Source: Symbiodinium sp. CCMP2592
Lineage: Eukaryota; Sar; Dinophyceae; Suessiales; Symbiodiniaceae
Assembly (NCBI GenBank): GCA_905221615.1
Contig: CAJNDT010006024.1
Span: 558,001-622,000, forward strand
Direction of reading: 5' to 3'
Length of the DNA stretch: 64,000 bases
Below, piece by piece: positions 45,540-55,925 of the stretch. The notes beneath the pieces were generated by a model. That model ran no database searches and was not told where the DNA came from. It saw nothing but the letters and a program-made list of their open reading frames with translations. Numbering within the stretch: position 1 is the stretch's first letter; every line of letters starts with the position of its first letter. The translations under genes were made by a program, and so were the position numbers.

Positions 45540-46320
45540 ACTCCTTGGCCTTGCAATCTGGCTCTTGACTCTGGGCTTCCTGCGTGTAGGCATGCATTGC
45601 TTTTCGCGCGTTCTGCTGATGTGTTATGTTATGTTTGGAAATGCTAAGTATGCGCGTGCATAGGTAAGATTGTGCGTAGTAAGCATTTAAAGTTTGTAGT
45701 TGCCAGTATGTATAATTTCATGAAGTGTCATATAGCGCATGTAATGTAAAGCATGTAATGTATGTGCGAACGATCTTTCTGCAACGACGGATTTGTGTAT
45801 GAACTCCTTGGAGCCTTCGCCTGCATGCTCATCTTAAAGGCCCATGCCTGCATGTCTCTCCACGGCAGCTGTGTTACAAGCCCTTGCTCGTCAAGAGCTG
45901 CAGTTGAGCATATGTTTAATCAGCATGTAAACTGGAATCTGCAGGTATGTGTGCCGCGTCCCCTTCTGTATTGATGTTTTTACACTTAAGACCTATAAAA
46001 ACACCCAAAACCCAAAACCCTAAACCTTAAACCCCAAAACCCAAAACCCTAAGCCATTCGATGGGATCGTGGAACACCTTCGACTGCAGGGCTCCTTTGC
46101 TGTCCGTGGGGAGCCCCCGACGGATGGCTGGCGATTCTGCGGCAGCCAGCAAAAGATTCAGGGCCTTAGGGTTGAGGGTTTTGGGGTTTAGGGTTTAGGA
46201 TTTGGGGTTTTAGGGTTTGGGGTTTTAGGGTTAGAGGGTTTTAGGGTTCAGGGGTTTAGGGGTTTAGTGTTTAGGGTTCAGTGATTCAGGGCCTTCGGCG
46301 GTTGTAGGGTCTCTTGCTTA
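45540..46320. repeat. Unassigned DNA with telomere-like repeats
   Basis: CCCAAAACCCTAAACC words at 46000-46055 and TTTAGGG/GGGTTTTAGGG words at 46160-46290, again facing each other. The frame at 45762-45974 is not recognised. Confidence 0.6.
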
Positions 46321-46321
46321 G

Positions 46322-46920
46322 AACGTCTGGCGTCTGTATAGGGCATACTCGGATGAAGGTATTCCAGCTCTTCGGTTGGATGCCTGCGTCGGGCCCGATT
46401 CCATCTTGATGGGAGTCATGAGTCTCTTCACCATCTGGCAGAAAGCCTGTCCGAAGTTCATGGGGGGAAACGAAATTGGAGCCATGCTTATATTTGCAAG
46501 GTCTCTTAGCCCTGAACCCAATGTGCTTCGCGACCCCGAGTGCCTAAGTCCGAGCCTTCCTACTAGCAGGGGCTCCGCATGCTTTCAGAGTCTCGAGCAC
46601 TCTCTCAACCAAACAAGCTACATGTTCACCTGCTGGCAGTACCAGGCCGCCAATCCAAAAGCCACAGCCGCCAAAATCAACAGATGGGTAGTTCTCAAAA
46701 TTTCCCTTTTTGGGTCCCTAATTTTGTACGGCACCTAATATTTAGGGTACCCAAAAAGGGGCCATAATTTTGACCACCCATTTTGCTCTTGTTGATTGGC
46801 CAAAGCACGGTGGGAGAACAAAAGAAGCCTAAACCCGACAAGCTCAAGGCAACGGCTCTTTCAGGTCAAGCTGTACAGCGCACCCTTTTCGTAGACACGT
46901 ATGAACCCAAAATCCTAAAC
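46322..46920 (+). CDS. Unidentified gene fragment with a family D element in its intron
   Basis: After TTGCTTAG the frame at 46322 reads NVWRLYRAYSDEGIPALRLD and then SILMGVMSLFTIWQKACPKF, clearly protein-like for over 60 codons, and stays open to 46687 (TGG). Taking GTAGTT at 46688 as donor and GAAG at 46824-46827 as acceptor joins it in phase 0 to KPDKLKATALSGQAVQRTLF. The removed 140 bp contain the family D element. No family recognised. The last part of exon 1 is less convincing. Confidence 0.35.
46686..46779. mobile_element. Family D TIR element, copy 2
   Basis: GGGTAGTTCTCAAAATTTCC at the left and CATAATTTTGACCACCC at the right. Similarity of the arms continues outward (AAAATCAACAGA against TTTTGCTCTTGTTGATT). 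Confidence 0.8.
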
Positions 46921-47380
46921 CCCAGGCCCCGAAACATCACAAAACCCACCCAAAAGAAGTCCTGAGCCAAAAGGCCGAGACACCGAAGCCACAAGCCCAA
47001 AAGCCTGATCCCCGAAGCCCGAAGCCCCACTGCAGATCACCAGGATCTTCAGCGCCTACGAGGATCCCTACACCGAGCGAGCCTGGAGTTTTCTACCCGA
47101 AGATGGTGGCAGCCTTCATCAGGCAAAGAGGGGCTGTTGAAGCTCTCTTTGGGGAGTTCCGACCATAGTCTTATAAGATCTTTTGTGTGTGTGTGTGTGT
47201 GAGTATGTACATATACATATATCCGGTATACATACACCTTTGTAATGGTATGTCTAGCAGGAGAGATTGTATTTGTAGATCAAGGTTTACGGAGCGGGCG
47301 CAAGTTTCGGATTTTGGGCTTCAGAGGCCTTCATGTTGCGCTGGAAGGAATGCTGACTTGTAGTATCAGAAGCCCAAATC
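46921..47380. other. No certain gene; TG repeat at 47183-47202
   Basis: A frame near 47085-47170 (YPKMVAAFIRQRGAVEALFG) looks coding and ends in TAG, but its neighbours conflict. The rest is unassigned. Confidence 0.3.
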
Positions 47381-47453
47381 GGAGTTTCCGACAACAGGCG
47401 ACCCTAAAAAAGGATCCCCCAAAATCAGGTACCCCTAATTTTCGCAAACTCCC
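47381..47453. mobile_element. Family C TIR element, copy 3
   Basis: GGAGTTTCCGACAACAGG ... AATTTTCGCAAACTCC, inner part inverted relative to copy 2. AAATC flanks both sides (47376-47380 and 47456-47460). It ends a few bases before the first PP2C exon found. Confidence 0.75.
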
Positions 47454-47465
47454 CAAAATCTGAAG

Positions 47466-47564
47466 GAGGGTGTCTGCAACGAGAGCACCTTGGCCAAGAC
47501 CTGGGGAATCGCCGTCGCCAGCTGCAAGGGCTGTAAGTCGCCAAGCGACACCACCGTCGGCCAG
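47466..47564 (+). CDS. PP2C exon (WGIAVASCKG)
   Basis: Starts after CTGAAG just past family C copy 3. Joined at 47564 to 47770 it reads TTVGQDNFAVAQ, matching the NQD block, but that needs a GA donor (CAG|GAAACG). A GTAAGT at 47533 is the alternative and would need an unseen exon. Confidence 0.6.
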
Positions 47565-50500
47565 GAAACGCCGGGTGGTTCGGTTAGGGTTTAGGGTTTA
47601 GAGTTTAGGGTTCGGGTCGGGACACCCAAGATGTGCAGATTCGCAGATACATGAGTTTTTTCAAGCCTGGGGCTAGACTTGATCCGCGGCAGTGCCACGA
47701 AACGGACGGGAGGGAGATCATCTCGTCCTTGGCAGGACTTAGTATCTGTGTGTACATGTCACTTTGCAGGACAACTTCGCAGTGGCCCAGCTGCTGCTTG
47801 GACCGATTTCTTCGGCAGAGCTGTACAATGTACACACCCTTCCGCAAGAAAATTGTCGGATCGCTTTTGCAAAGCACCAGCGATGCACCTAGCGAGGTGC
47901 TAGCATTCACTTACTGGAACTAGCTGAGGTCCTGCGGCTGGAAAGCACTTTGTGTCTTTGATGGACATGGCCACAATGGCCACTGGCCTGCCCTGCGTGC
48001 TGCACAGACGATGCCGTATTTCCTCCAGCAGGCCCGTTACGAATCCCTCAGAGAGCAATTGCAGACCCGCTATAGACCGCTTTGAGCAGAACTTTCGATG
48101 AGACATCCAATCATCCTCCCGATAGTTGGGGCAATTCATGGGGACAGGACGATTTCGCAGCTTCTCCGATTGTTCAAGCATGGTCAGGGCAAGACGAAGA
48201 GAATACCGTCAGTTTCAAGTGCAGATGTGCAGTGCGTGCGGTTCTGGGTGTTCGTCGATTACACAGATGCGGAACAGAGACATATGCATATGCATCGGCA
48301 AAATATGCACATGCATATGAAAAAATATACGTGTGCATATCTAAGTGTTACGGTTCTTGACGCATTCCCTTTGCAAAAGACTTGGCGGGCACCAGAAAGT
48401 TTTCGCCTCCGGAACCATGCCAAAGACCCACAAACTCCTTTGAACAGATGCTGCGAGCCTGACCTTGTAGACAACACCCTCAACCCATCACACCCCGAAC
48501 CCTGAACCCAAAGTACTCTGAACCCTAGACCCAAACACTCTGAACCCAAAACCCCAAATACCCAACCATAAACCCTAAACAGCCAAACACTTGAAGGGTG
48601 TTTCAACCGGAGGCACCCTGCTCGGATGCCCTGAAGTGCGGGCAAGTCGCGGCGGCCTTGACCTCTGCGTTTCGCAGTGTACAGGAGGAGATGGAGGCCG
48701 GTCCGATTAAAATAAGAAGCTCGAATAATTAGGAATATAGGGGCTTTAAAAATTAATTACCTGTACTATTTTGGGGGGGTTCCTTATTATAATTATAGGT
48801 GACGACGCCTGGTGTGCGTCCTGTACGTCCTCTCGCATATCTGGGGTTGGGGGGTGGGGGGCTAATTCCGGCCAGTCCCGGCCCTTAACTCCCAGAACTG
48901 CGGACTTCTGTCGCAGGCAGGCCCAAGCTCTAGTTCTGATCGAAGCCATGTTTCCTTAGGGTCACATGCCGAACACACCGGTAATTACGGTGTGTTCGGC
49001 ACTTGCTACAACCCACGTCGCCCAAACCATCCATTGGTGGTCCATGTTATTGACGCAGAGCATCCATGGGTCAACCTTTTTTTAATTACTATATAATGGG
49101 CAAAACCCCACTCTAACTATTAAGGCCCCTACAGTGGTTGTCTGACTTCTTCCTTTTGTACTCAGTTCTAATGATGAAGGGACTCCATGAGGAGAAGGGC
49201 TCCGCCCAGCAGTCAATTTGTTGCAGGGGCACAGTTTGAAATATATTCGGGATATGGAGCGTGGCTTTGCCAGGTTAACTTCGAGTCTGTAGCACGCTGT
49301 ATGACACGACGGTATCACAATAGATTTAGCAACACAAGGGAGGATGGCGGGGTCGGCTGTATGCCCCGACGTACGAGCGCTCCCCTTGTGCTTTGTCAAG
49401 ACCCAGCTGCAACTTCGAAGCCCTCAAAGAGTTCCAAACAGCCTACGACCCCGAACCCAGGCTGCGGCGGTCGTCCAAGAGCATGACCTCCACCTTTGCG
49501 GAGCTACAGGCACCGTGGCGCTCATTGCCCCAGGCTTCTTGGCAAGCGACTGGCAGTAGCAATACTGTAGCAAGAGTCTTGATGGGGCGGCACTGGAAGC
49601 AATTGTCATAGACTTGCCTGCCGTGTGGATGCTGGCTCTGCTCCGTGAGCTGCAGCATCCTTTGTGCTGTGCAAGGGCAATGTTACTTCGTGTGCTTCTC
49701 TCCTGCTGATTGTGGCCTGTGTCCAGACAATTCCGTCATAAGGTCTTGCTGAGCTTGACAGCCATGCTGGCAGTAGCCGTGGTCGTTGTTTTAGTCTTAG
49801 TCGTAGTAGCAGTAGCATCGTCGTCGTCGTAGTCGTAGCCGTCATCGCCGTAGTAGCAGACGTAGTAATTAGTAGCAGCAGTAGCAGTAGCAGTAGGAGT
49901 CGTAGGAGTAGGAGTACTAATACGAGTACGAGTACGAGTTTCAGCAGCTGTAGCGGCGCAGTAGCAGTACCAGCCTCAGCAGCAGCAGCAGCAGCTGTGA
50001 GAATGATACTTGTCTTCATGTGTGGATGCGACACGAAACGTGACAACACTAGTAAGCACAGTAGCATAACTCAGATCAATATTGTCACAGTTACCACTGC
50101 AAGGCAGTCGTGGACATCGCATGTCGAACAGCTGGCATCAAGAACACTGCACAAGCAATAGCGCTGCTCTGAATTGAGTTACCACAACAACAACAATCAT
50201 CCTCGCCCTTGTCGTCGTCATCATCAACGTCATCGTCATTGTCGTTATCAGACGTGTGTTTCAAGTCTTGGCCGACTGTGTTTTGCAACGCCCCCCAACA
50301 CAATCTAAACATAAAAGCTGATCACCCCCCTCCAATGCACTCCAGTAGAATCTAAACCCTTAGACCTGAACCGCTTCTTTTTCTTGCTCTAGAGGTGGCA
50401 AGTCTGTGTGGGTGGCTACGGTCGGAGACTCGCGTGCTATGCTCATGGAAGGTGACAGCAACACTGTGTGCCTTAACTTCATATGAAGAGTTTAGGAGTT

Positions 50501-51109
50501 CAGGATTCAGCCGCATGCTCGAGCTTTATGGTCGGTAGGGTTAAGGATTTCAGTTTGAAGCGGGATTTCGATAAGTCACAATGGTCGACTGTGCTTCCCA
50601 CGAGACACATTTTTCCCACAGCTAGACTAGCAACGTGGCAAACATATCAGTCACAGCGGTCAACAGCGAGACCAAAAAGCAGCGGGGGAACACGCACCGA
50701 GAGCATTGGCTTCTGTGTTGTTAGGCAGTTTCGTTCGGGCTTGGGATTTCGGCATGGTAGGGCCGAATGAAATCTTCGGGCCAGGCCTAGAGATGATGCC
50801 TGGTCAGGAAGACTTTCGAAGGATGTCGTGACATGTTTGCTGGGGTTCCCAGCCCCTCTCGGATGGTGTTACCGCAAAAACCGTCAGGATAGTGAGTAAG
50901 ACTTACAAGTAGGAGTCTGGAAATAGGAGCAACCTCTGCAGCCTGACCTTTAGGGTTTCCGACCAGGTATCAGACATCTGATCACAAAGTGTCGCGAGAC
51001 GATGAAGCTGCACGGATCAAGCAAGCCGGTGGAAAGGTCATCATTTCCGAATATGCAGAGGCTTGGCTGCAGGTATACAGTCTGGAGAAGATGTCTTGTT
51101 CTCTCGCTC

Positions 51110-51141
<32 letters not shown>

Positions 51142-52374
51142 GCTCTCGCCCTCGCCCTGGCCCTCGCTCTCGCTCTCGCTCGCTCGCTCTTTCTCTTTGT
51201 TTTCTGTGTGCAATTACTGTGGCAAGTAGAGAACGGAGCTTGCAAGCACTAGTTTGTGAGGCTTGGTTAGTGGATAGGTTGATCGATTGCTCTTTCTGGT
51301 TGCAGGTACGTAGGTGCATGTGCATAATCTGCATATGCATATGCCCACGCATGCATGTGTGTCGCGAGATACGCAGGTACGTAGGCACGCTGGCAGGTAG
51401 GTCTTCATAAAGGTACGTATCAATCTGTGTATGGTTAGGTCTCCAGAATGCATGTACATACGCTACATACGTATGTGTACGTGTGTATGTGGATGCATAT
51501 TCATATGTATATGTTGTGTATATGTATACGTATGTGTATATTAGCAATTACGTGTTGTGTGTATGTCTATGTGCCTGTATGTGTTCAATATGCGCACTTG
51601 TATATACGTACATGTACATGTAGTGTACATGTGCATGCACATACACAGACACACATACATACAGATGCACATACATATACGTACACAAGTTCATGTGCAT
51701 GTACAGGTACATGTATGAATACATAGATGCACGACACAACTCATACATACATACAGCTGTATATCTGCATATACACATACATCTGCTGACATCGACTTAC
51801 ATGCTTATCATATGCACGGTTGATATACTGTAATAATCTTAGTATACTAGCGCCCAAACCCTTTTCTAATTATTAAGGCGCCTATATTACTCGGTTTTTG
51901 CATAGAAGACAGTAGAGAGTCGACTCCGAGGATGGGACTCGAGACTACCGGGTTGCTCCGAAGGACCGACCTGACCATTCTGCCAGGATTCCCTTTCGGT
52001 TTAGGGTTTAGGGGAGAGCCGTGCTCACCACATCTACCATCTACTCTGGTGTATTGTGGGTCTCAGTTTCAGACAGGGAGCATCGTTGCTGGTCTTGTCA
52101 TGCAGCTCTGGATGCTAAACTGCTGAAGAATGGCAAGGACCGTTTCCAACTGGTGGGATGGCCCAAGTCCAGCATGACCTCAGAATCCTACCAGAAACGA
52201 AGCAATCGGACTTCTTGCGCTTGACAAGTGCCCGCTCGCTCGAGGACTTGTCCTCACCTCAGATCGCCATCTCGCGATCGTTGGGAGACCTCATCTTCAA
52301 GGCCCTTTCAATGAGCACTGATGCCGAAGGTCTCAAGCCGCAATATACATATACATATATATATATATATACAC

Positions 52375-52415
<41 letters not shown>

Positions 52416-54508
52416 TGCGCCCGCCTGAGAAGGCAGGTCGGCACGTGGAAAATATGAGCCCATGGCACGCTTTGCACAGGACTCTGGGGTCATTGCGGCC
52501 CCCGAGATCGTGGAGTGGCAAGTGAAGAAGCCGTCCGATGCATACGTGCTCGTATGCAGTGACGGCACCTTGGATGCAGCAAAGTCTCGTGCAGTGAGGG
52601 GCGGCTTGCTGTCAAAGGCACCCGCTAGAAACTGCCAATATGCGTGCCAAGCCGGAGAAGAGCAATGTAAGCAAGCTAAGCTCGCATGCCCGTATTTCAA
52701 TATGACGGGACGTGAAGATCGCAGAGTGCAACAGTATAAATCAGGACAACGCCAAATAATTACCGCCGGCACAGCCCGAGCAAAGTCAGCTTTAGGCATG
52801 CTGGACCTGCAAGCGCGACAGCTTCACAGACGTCCGTCCTTCCACTGTGTCAGTGTCCGAAAATCCTCGCCTCTAAAGCTCTACAAGCCCGTATAAAAGT
52901 AAAGCCCTAAACCCTAAAGCCCTAAAGCCTAAACCCTAAGCCCTGCAAGCCCAAGGTGTCTGGGAGTTCCTGAATGCGATGGACCTCCGGGGCTTGACAC
53001 TGGAGGCCATGGATCTGGGTTCAATGCGTTGGCAGAATTAGCCCTTTTGAAGGTAAGGGTTATTCGTTTCGAGTTTAGCGTCATTGGTTTGGTATTTGGG
53101 GTTGTTGGTTTCGGGTTTGGGGTAGGTGGTTTAGGGACGGCTACTTCTTTAGGATTTGCGAGTTTGGGCTTTGGAGCCTGCGTTTTTCGGGGCCCAGGGT
53201 TGCGCATTCACTTACGGGGCTGTTTTAAGGATTTTTTTGTAAACCCTAATCCTAAACCAGACCAGAGTCAAGTCAATTTTCAGCTGCCAGGTCGCTTCTG
53301 GATTTCTTCTGCATTCGCCTTTTGTTTGTTAAGAAACCCCACAGGTTTCCCTACAGAAAGGACTGTTGTCGCGTGTATAGACAAGCAGATTTTACAGGTT
53401 CAAGAGTAGTAACCCTAAACCCTATACCCAATAGTTTCAAAGCCCTAACCTCAAGACCCTAAATACTAGCCCACAGGTTTTGAAGCATAGGCTAGTCTTA
53501 GATGACCTTTGCGCAATTCCTTCCATGAGCACGTTCATTCTCGGGCTAGGCACGAGGAGGAAGCATCGCACTTATCCTTGTGTCTTGCCACAAGAGCCCT
53601 AACCTCTCAAAACCAAGAAAAGTCCAAGGATCCCTGCAGAAGTCGGCCCACATCACTCCCGTTGTTTCAGGAGCGTGTGTAAAGACCTGTGTCCCTTGAT
53701 CTCACTTTTTCTCTCTTGCTTGTGTCTGCAGGCTTTGAGATCGGAAGGTGCCTCGGCGACCGAGGTGCGGAAGCCCAGAAACCGCCCGTGGGTTTGGGGG
53801 AGCTTGATGTTGGGGTTGGATGTCGGAAGTTGGAAGTTTGCGTCCTGACGACTCGGTGGTTTGAGGTTAATGGCATGGACGCTTCCACACCACCTCCTTC
53901 GACTATTCTACTTCTTTGCCCCCCTCCTCCCTGGAACAATCGAGGGGCTGTTGTCATAGAACACGCACATCAAGAAGGATAGCGTTTGAGGTGTGCGAAA
54001 TATGCACCCATTGGAACACAAAGCTGCGCAGAAGCTATACTCGGGTTCCAACCCTTGTGCAGAAGTAAGACAGCGGATGGGAGCAGAAGGATTGGCCCTT
54101 TCCGGGGCTTCGGACAACCAGGACGGTTTAGACAGAATGATCGTTCATGACGTTTTCAATCATCTTGTCTTGGAGCGGTTTCTAGACTTCGCGGGACCTC
54201 AGCTCTATGCAAGAGCAGAAGACCACAGACTGTCTCAGGTGGTACGTGGGCTCCTGCAGCGTGCCAAGCAGACTTGGAACGACATGGAGGCAAGAGTTCT
54301 CTTTAGAGCTTGATCAATCTTCACTGCGCATGGGCCAGACAAGCAGCTGTAAAGCGGTCTGCATAAAACAATGTGCCCTGGAGAGGAGTACTACTGTGAC
54401 GACATCACAGTGATGCTGGCCAGCATGAGCGGCGGGCTACCCGCATTGCTGAGGGCTCCCAAAGAAGGCTGCCCAGGCTGTAAGCAGGGGTCGTGTCCGA
54501 CACAATGA
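47466..54508 (+). CDS. PP2C-type Ser/Thr protein phosphatase, multi-exon
   Basis: PP2C (PPM) phosphatases are metal-dependent enzymes that remove phosphate from Ser/Thr. The family motifs occur in order in separate exons: WGIAVASCKG; QDNFAVAQ; ALCVFDGHGHNGH (metal-binding DGHG); CGATGTVALI; VWVATVGDSRAML; SDHKVSRDDEAARIKQAGG; IAISRSLGDLIFK; GVIAAPEIVEW and YVLVCSDGTLD; QVVRGLLQRAKQTWNDM; EEYYCDDITVMLASM, then the stop TGA at 54506-54508. Most junctions keep frame: 47822/47929, 49533/50395, 50451/50954, 51072/52263, 52301/52480 and 54289/54386. Several introns begin with GC. Parts not resolved are the 5' end, one exon between 48082 and 49461, and the 52560-54100 junction. Introns hold TIR elements and CT, TG and TA microsatellites. 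The metal-binding Asp residues of DGHG, SDG and DD are present, so an active enzyme is plausible. Confidence 0.82.
47770..47822 (+). CDS. PP2C exon (QDNFAV)
   Basis: After CTTTGCAG. Contains the first metal-site Asp of the family. Ends before GTACAA in phase 2 and joins 47929. Confidence 0.65.
47929..48082 (+). CDS. PP2C exon (DGHG)
   Basis: LCVFDGHGHNGHWPALRAAQ is the signature block, followed by MPYFLQQAR. The true donor is not clear; the frame is open to 48082. Confidence 0.8.
48484..48590. repeat. Telomere-like CCCTAAA repeat
   Basis: ACCCTAGACCCAAA and ACCCTGAACCC variants inside a PP2C intron. Confidence 0.6.
48737..49136. mobile_element. Family B TIR element, copy 8, split by an insert
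   Basis: The left half (TATAGGGGCTTTAAAAATTA to TTATTATAATTATAG, 48737-48798) and right half (TAATTACTATATAATGGGC to TTAAGGCCCCTACA, 49083-49134) match one family B copy. About 285 bp of other DNA, including a perfect 14-bp hairpin, lie between. TAATTA occurs at both junctions. Confidence 0.65.
48967..49001. repeat. Perfect 14-bp inverted repeat
   Basis: TGCCGAACACACCG, spacer GTAATTA, then CGGTGTGTTCGGCA. Could be a binding site or the end of a small element. Confidence 0.85.
49461..49533 (+). CDS. PP2C exon (GATGTVALI)
   Basis: Starts after GAACCCAG and ends before GCTTCT (GC donor). It joins 50395 to read ALIAPGGKSVWVATVGDSRA. Just upstream, another frame reads NFEALKEFQTAYD, the helix expected before this block, which hints at a frameshift near 49457-49470. 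Confidence 0.65.
49785..50000. repeat. AGT/AGC triplet repeat in intron
   Basis: GTAGTAGCAGTAGC-type triplets. Confidence 0.85.
50395..50451 (+). CDS. PP2C exon (VGDSRA)
   Basis: Preceded by TTCTTTTTCTTGCTCTAGAG. Encodes WVATVGDSRAMLMEG. Donor GTGACA after 50451. Confidence 0.75.
50954..51072 (+). CDS. PP2C exon (DHK..EAARI)
   Basis: After CTGACCTTTAG. Reads TRYQTSDHKVSRDDEAARIK, the block following GDSRA in the family. Donor GTATAC at 51073. Confidence 0.8.
51101..51190. repeat. CT / CTCG microsatellite
   Basis: CTCTCT and CTCGCTCTCG runs inside the PP2C intron 51073-52262. TATG/TACA repeats follow at 51300-51780. Confidence 0.9.
51825..51890. mobile_element. Family B TIR element, copy 9, worn
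   Basis: ACTAGCGCCCAAACCC and AATTATTAAGGCGCCTATAT match the family; the left end is degraded. Confidence 0.6.
52263..52301 (+). CDS. PP2C micro-exon (SRSLGD)
   Basis: 39 bp after TGTCCTCACCTCAG, encoding IAISRSLGDLIFK. Ends before GCCCTT (GC donor). Phase 0 on both sides. Confidence 0.65.
52349..52422. repeat. TA microsatellite in the 178-bp intron
   Basis: ATATAC/TATATA repeats fill much of the intron 52302-52479. Confidence 0.9.
52480..52560 (+). CDS. PP2C exon (PEI...SDG)
   Basis: After TTTGCACAG. DSGVIAAPEIVEW and DAYVLVCSDGTLD match the family. The 3' limit is uncertain; the frame stays open to 52896 but loses the family pattern. Confidence 0.7.
54090..54289 (+). CDS. PP2C exon (C-terminal helices)
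   Basis: Reads VFNHLVLERFLDFAG and QVVRGLLQRAKQTWNDME. Ends before GCAAGA (GC donor). The start may be any of several AGs between 54089 and 54136. Confidence 0.6.
54386..54508 (+). CDS. PP2C last exon (CDDITV)
   Basis: After CTGGAGAG. Reads EYYCDDITVMLASM, the last metal-site motif, and a Cys-containing tail ending in TGA. Confidence 0.75.
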   Translation, partial: EYYCDDITVMLASMSGGLPALLRAPKEGCPGCKQGSCPTQ

Positions 54509-55200
54509 GGACAAAGCCCTGCTGCAGACTTGGCGGGTACACATTCCCAGAATTCCTTTAAAGGTTCCGGTGTAAGCTCCGGTCATTCCAGTAGCGTCTC
54601 TGCCGTGGCATTTAGTCATGGGGCCGCGAGATACTGTCCAAGCTGTGCGCATGCAGAGCAATGCCTGGCATCAGCACAGAATCTTGTCTCGCCAAGGGCC
54701 AATTTAATTATCCGCTGCCTCAGATCGGATCAAGTCGTGGAGTGCCCCCTTGAACGTGCCATGTTGCAGGCTAGTCACTCTAAGAACCTCAGGCGTTGTT
54801 CAAGGGCAGCGCCCGCGCAACCTAAGGGTCCGAACTGGAGCTCGGCGGTTACTGCTCGGTATGGATGCTTGTAGAAGATCGCAAATCCGGTGTTGCAAAC
54901 AATTGTTCCAAGGAGCCATACCTCAATCGTTCACGTTTTCTCGACGAATTCAATCATACCAGCCCTACTAGCTACTGCTACTGCTACTGCCACTGCTACT
55001 GCTACTGCTACTGCTGCTACTGCTGCTGCTACTACGACGACGACAGCGACTACACAACCACGAGGGAGAGGATGACGGCGGCGCCTGCTCCTACCTCCTA
55101 CTCCTAGTCCTTAGCCTTAACCCTATTAATCTTACCATTATTACTATTGTATGAATATTTGTCGAATTTGATATTGTCATTGTCATTGTCCTATATTTTT
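54509..55200. repeat. Unassigned DNA with CTA/CTG triplets at 54966-55040
   Basis: Short frames at 54530-54874 show no domain. The triplet stretch reads poly-Tyr/Cys. Confidence 0.5.
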
Positions 55201-55207
55201 ACGTTTA

Positions 55208-55319
55208 CTAGGATGCCCAGTAGTACCCTTATTCCCTTTTTGTAGTCCTAGGTTCCTTATAAAGTTACCCAATACCAAAAAGAGAGGCCTTTTTATTCTT
55301 AGGTTACTGGGTATCCTAG
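55208..55319. mobile_element. Family F TIR element
   Basis: CTAGGATGCCCAGTAGTACC at the left and GGTTACTGGGTATCCTAG at the right, 112 bp, flanked by TTTA on both sides (55204-55207 and 55320-55323). Single copy in the window. Confidence 0.8.
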
Positions 55320-55336
55320 TTTAGGAGCCGCCAGAG

Positions 55337-55431
55337 AGCCCACAAGCTTGGATTTTCTCGACGGAGCCGAAGAGGCGCTGGAGCTCAAGCAGCAGCTTGA
55401 GATGGCGCGCCAGCAAGGCAAGCCGAGCTAG
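55337..55431 (+). CDS. Candidate terminal exon next to family F element
   Basis: Reads LDFLDGAEEALELKQQLEMA then RQQGKPS and TAG, a typical charged helical C-terminus. The gene it belongs to is not identified. Confidence 0.4.
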
Positions 55432-55433
55432 GC

Positions 55434-55925
55434 CTTAATAATACTAATAGTAACAACAACAGCAACAATAAGTAATACTACTACTACTACTACAAATAAT
55501 AATGATAATAGTAATAAGAATAATAATTAAAATAACAATAATAATAGTAGTAATAATAGTAGTAATAATAATACTAATAATAATAACAAAATAATCATAA
55601 TCATAATAATAATAAAAAAAATAGTAATACAAATACTACTACTAATAATAATATTAATAATAATAATAGTAATAGTAATAGTAATAATAATAATAATACT
55701 ACTACTAATAATAATACCAATAATAATACTACTACTACTAATAATAATAATAATAATCATAATAATAATAATCATAATAATCATAATAATAGTAATAATA
55801 ATAACAATAATAATAATAGTAATAATTATAATTACAAAAGCAACAACAACAATAGTAGTAAGAACAACAACAATATTAGTAGTAATAACAACAACAATAA
55901 TAGTACTAGTAGTAATAATCAACAA
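55434..55925. repeat. AAT/AGT triplet microsatellite
   Basis: About 490 bp of AATAAT with AGT, AAC and ACT triplets. Confidence 0.95.

Noticed and set aside
54966..55107. Poly-Tyr/Cys frame after the PP2C gene
   Set aside because: CTA/CTG triplet repeat.
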